A stretch of 12,711 bases of DNA from T1Sed10-7 sp046483565 (GTDB lineage Bacteria; Actinomycetota; Nitriliruptoria; Nitriliruptorales; Nitriliruptoraceae): the NCBI GenBank assembly GCA_046483565.1, contig JAWOCZ010000251.1:1-12711 (forward strand), given 5' to 3'. The position numbers and the translations under genes were made by a program. The first letter of the stretch is position 1. Every line of letters starts with the position of its first letter. This document shows positions 6,829 through 12,711 of this stretch, piece after piece. Under the pieces are notes generated by a model. That model saw only the letters and a program-made list of their open reading frames with translations, had not been told where the DNA came from and searched no databases.

Positions 6829-8289
6829 TCATAGGCGCCGGGCTACGACCACCCACACCGTGCGCAGGAGGATCTGCAGGTCGAGCACCGGGGACCAGTT
6901 CACGAGGTACTGCAGATCGTAACCGAGCTTGTACTCGGCATCGGTGTGGTAGCGCCCGTGGATCTGCGCGAGACCGGTGAGGCCGGGTGGCACCTCGAAG
7001 CGTCGCGCGTACCCGGAGATGCGTTGCTCGAACCCGGCCGTCAGCTCCGGCCGCTCAGGGCGCGGCCCGACCAGCGACATCTCACCGCGGAGTACGTTCC
7101 ACAGCTGTGGCAGCTCGTCCATCCGGGTGGCGCGCACCCACCGACACGCCGGGATGACCCGGGGATCCTCCGCCTCCGCGAGCCGCGCACCACGCCCGTC
7201 CGCCTCGGCGTCCACCACCATGGTGCGGAACTTGACCATGTCGAAGGTGCTGCCACCGACGCCGACCCGGCGCTGGCGGTACAGCAACGGGCGTCCCGCT
7301 GCGATCGCCTGGTAGAGGGTGATGAGGAGGAGGAGAGGGACCCACAGCACGGCACCGGCGAGGAGCAGCACCAGGTCGAAGAACCGCTTGAATCGGGCAC
7401 GGGAGCGGGGCATAGTCTGGGTTCGCAGGAGGACGAAGGGCACCCCGGCGACCTCCCGGATGCGCTCCAGGCCGTACACCGTCTCACGGGCGGTGACCCG
7501 TAGGAGCGTGGTGACCCCGGCTGCGTCGAGCTCGGTCAGCACCGTCGGATAGAGCGTCGGTAGCCAGGTGCCGGAGACGACGACCAGGTCGGTGACCTCG
7601 AACTCGGCCACGGTGCGCAGCACCAGCGTCGGATCGGTCACCTCGGCGACCACCCGGGCCGGCCGTCGGTCGCCGAACAGCGAGCCACGGGCCGCACGCA
7701 CGTCCTCCGGCTCGCCAGCGAGCAGGACCTTGGGCGCCCCCTCACGACGCGTCCGCAGCGCGTGGACCAGTCCGCGGTTCGCCGCGACCACCACAGCCCC
7801 GAGCACGATCAGCGCGATGAGGTTGGGGATCGGCAGCGGCAGGGCACGGTCAGCGGTCAGGCCGAACTCACGCGCGGCGCCGGTGACGACGAGGTCGAGG
7901 AGCGCGAGCAGACCGCCCGCCGCCAGGGTCTGCCGCCCGGCGCGCGGGAGCGCCGGGGGCGCCCCCAACCGGGGTTCCCGTTCGTAGAGGCCACCGAAGT
8001 ACAGGCTGGCGAGGAAGATCGCGGTGATGACGGTGAACGAGAGCAGGTAGGTGCGGCCCGGGTAGGTCGGCCAGGTCGTGCCGAAGCGGACCACCATGGA
8101 CCCCACCATGACCGTGAGCAACCCGATGCCATCGGCGATCATGACGAGGCGGAAGCCACGACGGTTCAACCTGCTGAGCAGCGGCGAGGTCGCCCCTGGA
8201 GCCACGGCACGCTCCGCGTCGGTAGCGTCGTTGGCGTCGTTGGCTGGGGTCGACGGCCGCGCGTCGGAGCGGTGCTCGGGTTCGGCCAT
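6829..8289 (-). CDS. Polyprenyl-phosphate sugar-1-phosphate transferase (WbaP/WcaJ type)
   Basis: A 486-residue membrane enzyme that would start glycan assembly by moving a sugar-1-phosphate from a UDP-sugar to undecaprenyl phosphate on the inner face of the membrane. An Asn/Asp/Ala-rich N-terminal tail (17-26) precedes hydrophobic segments near 47-68, 80-100, 122-138 and 152-171. A nucleotide-binding-like domain follows (about 185-290), then the catalytic bacterial sugar transferase domain from about 298. That domain shows the membrane re-entrant helix (305-327), MVKFRTM (351-357), RMDELPQLWNVLRGEMSLVGPRPERP (389-414, with the catalytic Asp-Glu at 391-392) and PGLTGLAQIHGR (435-446). The architecture matches the exopolysaccharide glycosylphosphotransferase family. 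The open frame extends far upstream through the GT2 gene, but the ATG at 8287-8289 follows the GT2 stop by 38 bases and gives a normal length. The sugar specificity cannot be read from sequence. Confidence 0.93.
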   Translation of the reverse strand: MAEPEHRSDARPSTPANDANDATDAERAVAPGATSPLLSRLNRRGFRLVMIADGIGLLTVMVGSMVVRFGTTWPTYPGRTYLLSFTVITAIFLASLYFGGLYEREPRLGAPPALPRAGRQTLAAGGLLALLDLVVTGAAREFGLTADRALPLPIPNLIALIVLGAVVVAANRGLVHALRTRREGAPKVLLAGEPEDVRAARGSLFGDRRPARVVAEVTDPTLVLRTVAEFEVTDLVVVSGTWLPTLYPTVLTELDAAGVTTLLRVTARETVYGLERIREVAGVPFVLLRTQTMPRSRARFKRFFDLVLLLAGAVLWVPLLLLITLYQAIAAGRPLLYRQRRVGVGGSTFDMVKFRTMVVDAEADGRGARLAEAEDPRVIPACRWVRATRMDELPQLWNVLRGEMSLVGPRPERPELTAGFEQRISGYARRFEVPPGLTGLAQIHGRYHTDAEYKLGYDLQYLVNWSPVLDLQILLRTVWVVVARRL

Positions 8290-8327
8290 CGACCTGGTCG
8301 GGGTGTGGGGACAGCGGCGGGTCGATG

Positions 8328-9359
8328 CTAGCCGGGTCCGGCCACACCCCTGGGAGGACCGACCAGGAAGCCGAGACCCCACGAGACGTGCATCACCAGG
8401 AGCGCCAGCGCCACGCCCATGACGAGCTGCGGGCGGCGGCTGGCCTGGAACCCCGCCATCAGGAGCAGCATGAGGTAGGCCACCGCGGGGAGCAGCAGCA
8501 CCAGCGGGGCGCCGATCGCCACCGCCAGCACCGCCAGCATGGTGCACCCGAGGACCAGTACCGGAGCGGCCAGCTGTCGAGGACGCAGGGACCCGGCGTG
8601 GACCCGGGCGGTCAGCCGCCGGAAACGACCGTACTGCAGGTACTGGTGAGCGAGGCCCCGCACGGTCCCGCGGGGACGGTAGGTGACGGCCAGGGACGGT
8701 TCGAACCACACCTGGTAGCCGGCTCGTGTCAAGCGCAGGTTCAGTTCGGCGTCCTGGTTGCGGACGAACCGCGGGTCGAAACCCCCGACCGCTTCCAGGG
8801 CCTCGCGGCGGAACACGCCGAGGTAGACGGTGTCGACGGGGCCTGGCTGTCCACCTGTCCGGTAGGCCGCACCGCCCGCCCCGACCGGCGATCGCATGGC
8901 CAAGGCCACCGCCCGCGCGAAACCCGCGTCGGCCGTGGGGACCTGACGTCCGCCGACGTTCGCCGCTCCCGTACGGGCAAGTACGCCGACCGCCACCGGG
9001 ACGTAGCCGGCCGGGAGGACGGCGTGCGCGTCAAGGCGCGCGACCACCTGCTCAGTGGTGCGGTCGATCGCAAGGTTGAGGGCGTCCGGCGTGCGACCCG
9101 AGGGGTTGTCGACCACCTCGAGGCGCGGATCGTCGATCCGCTCGGCCGCCTGCCGGGTCTCCGCGTCACCGGCGGCCACCACCACCCGGGCCACCTGCGG
9201 CTGCGCGAGCGCGGAAGCGACGGCGCGGCCGATCACCGGTGCCGCCTGCAACGCGGGGATGACCACGGCGACCGGCGTCGCCTCGGCGATCTCGGGGAGT
9301 GAAGCGCGGGCCACCTCCTGCCGAGCCGGCCGGTCACGGTCGCGGTGCGTCTCGCTCAC
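8328..9359 (-). CDS. Family 2 glycosyltransferase, ExoA-like, membrane-bound
   Basis: A 343-residue inverting glycosyltransferase resembling succinoglycan ExoA. The GT-A fold starts with VAVVIPALQAAPVIGRAVAS (30-49). RLDAHA (108-113) is the metal-binding motif in the form typical of ExoA relatives. VDTVYLGVFRREALEAVGGFD (175-195) and RNQDAELNLRLTRAGY (200-215, with the acidic D203/E205 acceptor region) follow. QYLQYGRFRR (239-248) takes the place of the QxxRW motif. The C-terminus has hydrophobic segments at about 265-303 and 312-334, so it acts at the cytoplasmic face of the membrane, adding a sugar to a lipid-linked chain. The start is the GTG at 9357-9359, which overlaps the TGA of the GT4 gene (9356-9358) as GTGA, showing translational coupling. 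A longer upstream reading of the frame runs antisense-like through GT4 and lacks homology. Confidence 0.92.
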   Translation of the reverse strand: MSETHRDRDRPARQEVARASLPEIAEATPVAVVIPALQAAPVIGRAVASALAQPQVARVVVAAGDAETRQAAERIDDPRLEVVDNPSGRTPDALNLAIDRTTEQVVARLDAHAVLPAGYVPVAVGVLARTGAANVGGRQVPTADAGFARAVALAMRSPVGAGGAAYRTGGQPGPVDTVYLGVFRREALEAVGGFDPRFVRNQDAELNLRLTRAGYQVWFEPSLAVTYRPRGTVRGLAHQYLQYGRFRRLTARVHAGSLRPRQLAAPVLVLGCTMLAVLAVAIGAPLVLLLPAVAYLMLLLMAGFQASRRPQLVMGVALALLVMHVSWGLGFLVGPPRGVAGPG

Positions 9360-10480
9360 CGGCCGGCCTGACCATGGCCCGCGTGTCCAGCGGCCTCCTC
9401 CAGGGTGGTGAGGAAGCGGGACGAGACGGCATCCCAGCTCGCCCTGCGCTGGACCCCGGACCGCCCGGTCGCCCCGAGGACCCGCGCGCGATCGGGGTCG
9501 CGGGCCAGTTCGAGCACCGCGTCGACGACCGCTGCGACGTCCCCGAAGGGCACGACGATCCCGCCCGGCACCTCGTCGAGGAACGCCGTCGCCGCCGGCA
9601 GTGGCGTCGTGATGACGGGGACGCCGTGGGCGAGGTACTCCACCAGCTTGGTCGGCAGGGAGACCCGGTAGTTGGGCAGATCGTGCAGCAGGCTCAGGCC
9701 CGCGAGGCTCCCGGTCACGACCTCCAGCGCCCGGTCGTTCGGCAGGAAGCCGTGCCATACCAGCGTGCCCTGGTCGGCGGCCGTCTGGACGGCTGACTCG
9801 ACCTCGGCATCGGCCGGGCCGACGAGGTGGAGGTGGGGTCCCTCGGCGGCCCGCAACCGCTGTGCGACCGCGATGAGCTCGTCCACTCCCCGACCGGCGG
9901 AGAGCCGTCCGACGTAGACGACACGGTTGTGGGTCCCGGCCGGGGCGGCGGCGGCGGGCAGCCAGGGCAGGTTCGGGATGACAGGATGATCGCCTCGGAA
10001 GCGCTCGCGGTAGCCCTCCTCGGCGAGGAGCAAGGTGAGGTGTTGCTCGGCCCAACCTTCCAGTAGGACCGCCAACCGGTGAGCCGGTGCCCGCAGCCAC
10101 CCCGGGATCCAGGCCCGGTCAGCCAGGCTGGCGGCGAGGTCCTCGTGGACATCCAGCACCACTGGCGGTGACCGGTCGAGTCGGCCGGCGACGGCCAGGA
10201 GCAGCTCGGGGTCATGCAGCAGGACGAGGTCATGGGCCGGCCCCAGCACCCGGATCACGCGACGCGCACGGCAGAGCGCGCGGAGCCGATGACGGCCGAC
10301 GGCCCGAGGCAGCTCGATCGGGGCGACGCCGGCGACGACCGCTTCGAGCGGGGTGTCGGTGTCGGCCCACGGCGCCGCATAGCTCACCTGCCACCCCGCC
10401 CGCCGCATGGCCCGGATCTGCCGGTGATGGATGCGTGCGTCGAGTGGGGTGTGGACCGTCGTGACGACCAGGACCCGCAC
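9356..10480 (-). CDS. Family 4 glycosyltransferase
   Basis: A 374-residue retaining glycosyltransferase with the GT-B fold, cytoplasmic, predicted to add a hexose or similar sugar from a nucleotide donor. The N-terminal acceptor domain has VLVVTTVHTPLDARIHHRQ (3-21), LLHDPELL (87-94) and LDVHEDL (109-115), a set seen in GT4 enzymes of exopolysaccharide loci. The C-terminal donor domain has VVYVGRLSAGRGVDELI (187-203), LHLVGPAD (217-224), HGFLP (243-247) and SLPTKLVEYLAHGVPVITT (274-292), which includes the Lys and Glu (K278, E281) that contact the donor nucleotide in this family. The GTG start at 10478-10480 is 27 bases after the dehydrogenase stop, with only a weak GAG upstream. Its stop overlaps the start of the GT2 gene by 4 bases. 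The donor and acceptor are unknown. Confidence 0.93.
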   Translation of the reverse strand: MRVLVVTTVHTPLDARIHHRQIRAMRRAGWQVSYAAPWADTDTPLEAVVAGVAPIELPRAVGRHRLRALCRARRVIRVLGPAHDLVLLHDPELLLAVAGRLDRSPPVVLDVHEDLAASLADRAWIPGWLRAPAHRLAVLLEGWAEQHLTLLLAEEGYRERFRGDHPVIPNLPWLPAAAAPAGTHNRVVYVGRLSAGRGVDELIAVAQRLRAAEGPHLHLVGPADAEVESAVQTAADQGTLVWHGFLPNDRALEVVTGSLAGLSLLHDLPNYRVSLPTKLVEYLAHGVPVITTPLPAATAFLDEVPGGIVVPFGDVAAVVDAVLELARDPDRARVLGATGRSGVQRRASWDAVSSRFLTTLEEAAGHAGHGQAGR

Positions 10481-10507
10481 GGCGCGCTCAACCGCAGCCA
10501 GCGGGCG

Positions 10508-11803
10508 TCACAGCGCCACGACGTTGGACACGTCGAGACCCAGACGCCGGTAGACACCCCGCGTGTCGAAGACCTGCGGCACCTCACGTGCCACCGCGGC
10601 GTAATCGACGGCGTCGTGGTCGGTCAGCACGACCGCCAGATCCCATCCACTGAGGTCGTCCGCGTCGAGCAAAGGCTCGAAACCATGTCGCGACAGCTGC
10701 TCCATCGGGACATGGGGATCGAGCACACCGAGCTGGGCACCCCGGCGCGCCAGGAGCCGCAGGACGTCGATCGACGGCGACTCCCGGTCGTCGGCGATGT
10801 TGCGCTTGTAGGCGGCACCGATGCCGAGGATCCGTGCTCCCCCCACCGCAAGGCCACGTTCGTTGAGCAGAGCAGCGATGCGCCCGACGGTGTAGTCGGG
10901 CATGTGCAGGTTGACATCCTCGGCGAGGTCGATGAAGCGCGTGGCGACCCGGAGCTCCTTGGCCCGCCAGGCCAGGAACTGCGGGTCGAGGGGGATGCAG
11001 TGCCCGCCGACGCCCGGGCCGGGGTAGAAGGGCTGGAACCCGAAGGGCTTGGTCGCGGCGGCGTCGATCACCTCCCAGATGTCGATGTCGAACACCTCGG
11101 CGACCTGTGCGAGCTCGTTGACCATGGCGATGTTGACGGCCCGGTAGGTGTTCTCGAGCAGTTTCGTCAGCTCCGCAGCTCGCGCGGAGGAGACCACGTG
11201 CACGTTGTCGACCAGTCGACCGTAGGCCGCGGCGGCGACCTCACCCGATACCCGCGACACCCCACCGACGACCTTGGGGATGTCCCCCGTCTGCAGCACG
11301 TTGCCAGGGTCGACACGTTCGGGCGAGAACGAGACGAACACGTCCTCGTCGAGGGTCAACCCGGCCCCGGTGACTGCAGGGAGGAGGTGGTCCTCGGTGG
11401 TGCCGGGGTAGGTCGTGGACTCCAGCGAGATGACCTGGCCCGGACGCGCGACCCGGGACACCGTCATCGCGGCGGACTCGATGAAGGACATGTCGGGCTG
11501 GCGGTTGCGACCGAGCGGCGAGGGGACCGCGATGAAGATCGCATCGGCCTGCGACAGCTCGGCCTCGTCGGTGGTGAACCGGGCGCCGCTGGCCAGCGCG
11601 GCGGCGAGGTCGTCGTCGCCGACGTCCTCGACGTGGCTGCGACCGGCCTGCAACGCGTCGACCTTGGCGCTGGAGACGTCGAAGCCGATCACTGCGAGAC
11701 CGCGAGTGGCCGCCGTCACCGCCAGGGGGAGTCCCACGTACCCGAGACCGATGACCCCCACGGTCCACGGCTGGTCACGGAAGAACGCAGCGCGCTGGTG
11801 CAT
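10508..11803 (-). CDS. UDP-sugar 6-dehydrogenase (WbpA/UDP-GlcNAc or related type)
   Basis: A 431-residue enzyme of the UDP-glucose/GDP-mannose dehydrogenase family, oxidising C6 of a nucleotide sugar to a carboxylate with two NAD. The Rossmann motif is GLGYVG (19-24). SLESTTYPGTTE (126-137) and FSPERVDPGN (159-168) follow, and the catalytic Cys is C269 in GPGVGGHCIPLDP (262-274). The C-terminal UDP-binding domain includes ILGIGAAYKRNIADDRESP. The SPERxDPGN and GGHCIPLDPQFLAWRAKE forms, with the following TRFIDLAEDVN, resemble UDP-N-acetylglucosamine 6-dehydrogenases (WbpA) more than simple UDP-glucose dehydrogenases (Ugd/TuaD); this specificity is inference. All key residues are present. The ATG start at 11801-11803 has GGAG 8 bases upstream. 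It is the first gene of the polysaccharide operon and would supply uronic-acid donors to the downstream transferases. Confidence 0.95.
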   Translation of the reverse strand: MHQRAAFFRDQPWTVGVIGLGYVGLPLAVTAATRGLAVIGFDVSSAKVDALQAGRSHVEDVGDDDLAAALASGARFTTDEAELSQADAIFIAVPSPLGRNRQPDMSFIESAAMTVSRVARPGQVISLESTTYPGTTEDHLLPAVTGAGLTLDEDVFVSFSPERVDPGNVLQTGDIPKVVGGVSRVSGEVAAAAYGRLVDNVHVVSSARAAELTKLLENTYRAVNIAMVNELAQVAEVFDIDIWEVIDAAATKPFGFQPFYPGPGVGGHCIPLDPQFLAWRAKELRVATRFIDLAEDVNLHMPDYTVGRIAALLNERGLAVGGARILGIGAAYKRNIADDRESPSIDVLRLLARRGAQLGVLDPHVPMEQLSRHGFEPLLDADDLSGWDLAVVLTDHDAVDYAAVAREVPQVFDTRGVYRRLGLDVSNVVAL

Positions 11804-11848
11804 GACAGGGACTCCGAGAGGCAGACGGACGGGTAGGAGGTCGGTGGG

Positions 11849-11854
11849 AGCCTA
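11849..11854 (-). promoter_or_regulatory. Possible -10 element for the polysaccharide operon
   Basis: TAGGCT on the minus strand fits the actinobacterial TANNNT -10 pattern, about 45 bases before the dehydrogenase ATG, within the 106-base gap that follows the SLH gene. I cannot see a clear -35 box. Position and spacing make it the best candidate for an operon promoter, but the match is only to a short degenerate pattern. Confidence 0.3.
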
Positions 11855-11909
11855 GTCGGCGACGGTCCCGCACCCCTGGCCCGAGGTCCGCGCGGCCGTC
11901 ACCGCTACC

Positions 11910-12449
11910 TCACCCGGCCGGTGACACCATCCCGTCATCGACGAGGTTGGCGGAAGCCCGCATCATCAGCGAGGCCATGGCCCCGCGACTGACCGGATCA
12001 TCGGGCACGAAGCTGAAGCCTCCGGTCCCTCCGATGATGCCGGCAGCCGCCAGCTGATCGATCGAGGCCTCGTGGAAGGACAGGTTGTCGTCGACGAAGG
12101 TGTCCCGGGCACCGGGCAGCGCGGTCGCCGTCGCGTGTTCCAGCGCCCGCTTGAGCAGGGTCGCGGTCTCGGCACGGGTGACCGGGGCGACGGGGTCGAA
12201 GGTGGTCGCCGTCCGACCCTGGATGATGCCGGCCGTCGTGAGACGCGCGATCGCAGGGGCGTGGACATCGTCCGGGTGGACATCTCCGAAGGACGGAAGC
12301 TCTGGCGGCGGGAGTGCAACGGCGCCACCCCGCTCGGCGAGGTCGACCAGCCAGCGCGCGAGGAAGGACGCCATCTGGGCGCGGGTCACGCCGGCGGCGG
12401 GGACGAACCGATCCGCCGTCACCCCCGTCGTCACCCTCCACCAAGCCAG
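11910..12449 (-). CDS. SLH-domain cell-surface protein, 5'-truncated
   Basis: The last ~179 codons of a protein made of S-layer-homology repeats, which typically anchor exported proteins to a secondary cell-wall polysaccharide. Three repeats can be read: a partial one with TTGVTADRFVPAAGVTRAQMASFLARW (about 12351-12431), a full one from FGDVHPDDVHAPAIARL through TTFDPVAPVTRAETATLLKRA (about 12132-12290), and a third from TFVDDNLSFHEASIDQLAAAGIIGGTGGFSFVPDDPVSRGAMASLMMRA (to about 11945). The protein ends soon after, at the TGA (11910-11912), so the SLH repeats form the C-terminus. The N-terminal part with signal peptide and any catalytic domain is missing, because high-GC sequence stops at about 12435-12452. 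The frame stays open into the AT-rich DNA, but that continuation (to 12521) is not homologous. Position upstream of a polysaccharide operon on the same strand is consistent with envelope function. Confidence 0.85.
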   Translation of the reverse strand: MAWWRVTTGVTADRFVPAAGVTRAQMASFLARWLVDLAERGGAVALPPPELPSFGDVHPDDVHAPAIARLTTAGIIQGRTATTFDPVAPVTRAETATLLKRALEHATATALPGARDTFVDDNLSFHEASIDQLAAAGIIGGTGGFSFVPDDPVSRGAMASLMMRASANLVDDGMVSPAG

Positions 12450-12452
12450 ACA
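12435..12452. other. Composition break: junction of two unrelated genomes
   Basis: Left of this point the DNA is very GC-rich and codes for an actinobacterial-type SLH protein. Right of it the DNA is AT-rich to the window end and codes for a Bacteroidota-type permease. Both reading frames are on the minus strand but in different frames, and each loses family similarity here: the permease reads SSGVSFY, then VWLGGG and a stop, where relatives usually continue into a basic FYRFLRPY-like stretch. I see no insertion-sequence end, integrase or attachment-site repeat at the break. It is best read as a chimeric join. Confidence 0.85.
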
Positions 12453-12711
12453 TAAAAAGAAACTCCTGAACTTAAAAAAGCAACAATTTCTGTATTGTTT
12501 GCCAATTTTGAAGTAAACCAAATTACTGATAAAAAAAGTAAAATAGGAAAGAGTAAATTTGCGAAATAAATAGTGAAATTGAGATAGTATTCTAATGTTT
12601 CGTTCAAAGAAGCCTCGTTAGCAATAATCTTATCTACTTTTTCAGAAAAATCAATGATAATTCCAATAGGAACAAATAAGATTACTAACATAAAAAATGT
12701 TAGTAAATAAC
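12452..12711 (-). CDS. LptF/LptG-family permease fragment (Bacteroidota-like), both ends missing
   Basis: About 86 codons of an N-terminal region of a YjgP/YjgQ (LptF/LptG) family protein, the membrane part of the LPS transport ABC exporter of Gram-negative bacteria. The frame is already open at the window edge (YLLTFF precedes the Met at 12689-12691), so the 5' end lies outside the window. Visible are a first membrane segment with MLVILFVPIGIIIDFSEKVDKII, then YYLNFTIYFANLLFPILLFLSVIWF as the second, and the highly conserved TSKLANNTEIVAFLSSGVSFY. The last stretch is characteristic of flavobacterial members. The 3' part is cut at the junction. Base composition and codon use (A/T-ending) differ completely from the rest of the window. 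An LPS exporter fragment makes no sense in an actinobacterium, which supports foreign origin. I cannot tell LptF from LptG. Confidence 0.85.

Noticed and set aside
8325..8330. TAGCAT before the sugar transferase, and similar TAGCCT boxes at 4939-4944 and 6821-6826, as internal promoters.
   Set aside because: Two of them overlap the TAG stop codon of the preceding gene, none has a visible -35 partner, and the genes are closely packed, so chance or stop-codon context explains them.
8290..8709. N-terminal extension of the sugar transferase frame through the GT2 gene.
   Set aside because: The extension is low-complexity Arg/Pro/Gly sequence antiparallel in quality to a real domain and overlaps the well-supported GT2 coding frame; the ATG at 8289 gives the family length.
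10214..11836. A 540-codon plus-strand open frame opposite the dehydrogenase and GT4 genes.
   Set aside because: Shadow of the nucleotide-sugar dehydrogenase. Its translation is rich in Asp, Val, Gly, Arg and His with no domain, and no ribosome binding site or promoter stands out.
11898..11925. Inverted repeat GTCACC / GGTGAC at the end of the SLH gene as a terminator.
   Set aside because: The stem is only 6 bases with a 16-base loop, overlaps the coding end and has no T-run.
11910..12521. A 203-residue fusion protein joining an AT-rich N-terminus to SLH repeats.
   Set aside because: The N-terminal residues come from the wrong frame of the LptF/G fragment, so the fusion only exists because of the chimeric join.
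1..12711. CRISPR array, tRNA or rRNA genes, insertion sequences, defence or toxin-antitoxin modules.
   Set aside because: Scanning both strands I saw no regularly spaced repeats, no cloverleaf with conserved arms, no transposase or integrase motifs and no recognisable defence proteins.

Overview
The window is almost entirely high-GC DNA (about 70 percent by eye) carrying nine genes, all on the minus strand and closely packed. The GuaB3-type IMP dehydrogenase paralogue next to guaA, frequent GTG starts, AGGAG ribosome binding sites and an S-layer-homology (SLH) protein suggest a high-GC actinobacterium, possibly of the Nitriliruptoria, Euzebya or Acidimicrobiia type. That placement is inference. 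The last ~260 bases (12452-12711) are AT-rich and encode part of a Bacteroidota (flavobacterial-like) LptF/LptG permease. The window therefore appears to cross a join between two unrelated genomes.

In the direction of transcription (right to left): a partial SLH-domain protein (11910-12449, its 5' part lost at the join); a cell-surface polysaccharide operon of nucleotide-sugar 6-dehydrogenase (10508-11803), GT4 glycosyltransferase (9356-10480), ExoA-like GT2 membrane glycosyltransferase (8328-9359), polyprenyl-phosphate sugar-1-phosphate transferase (6829-8289) and an asparagine-synthase-like protein (4942-6792); then purine genes guaB3 (3702-4841) and guaA (1973-3592); then a lemA / M48 membrane metalloprotease pair (1228-1788, 190-1221). 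The first 189 bases hold no supportable gene. No gap between genes exceeds 300 bases.

The polysaccharide genes form a coherent partial pathway. The dehydrogenase would make a UDP-uronic acid, the PglC/WbaP-type transferase would load the first sugar phosphate onto undecaprenyl phosphate at the membrane, and the two glycosyltransferases would extend the chain. The asparagine-synthase-like protein sits where an uronamide-forming amidotransferase could sit, but it lacks both the N-terminal catalytic Cys and an intact ATP-pyrophosphatase SGGxDS loop. It is therefore either a repurposed protein or a pseudoenzyme. I find no flippase, polymerase or export gene here.

I found no tRNA, rRNA, CRISPR array, insertion sequence or defence system. 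The points most worth a second look are the degenerate asparagine-synthase homologue and the cross-phylum junction. The junction is much more likely an assembly or amplification artefact than biology.
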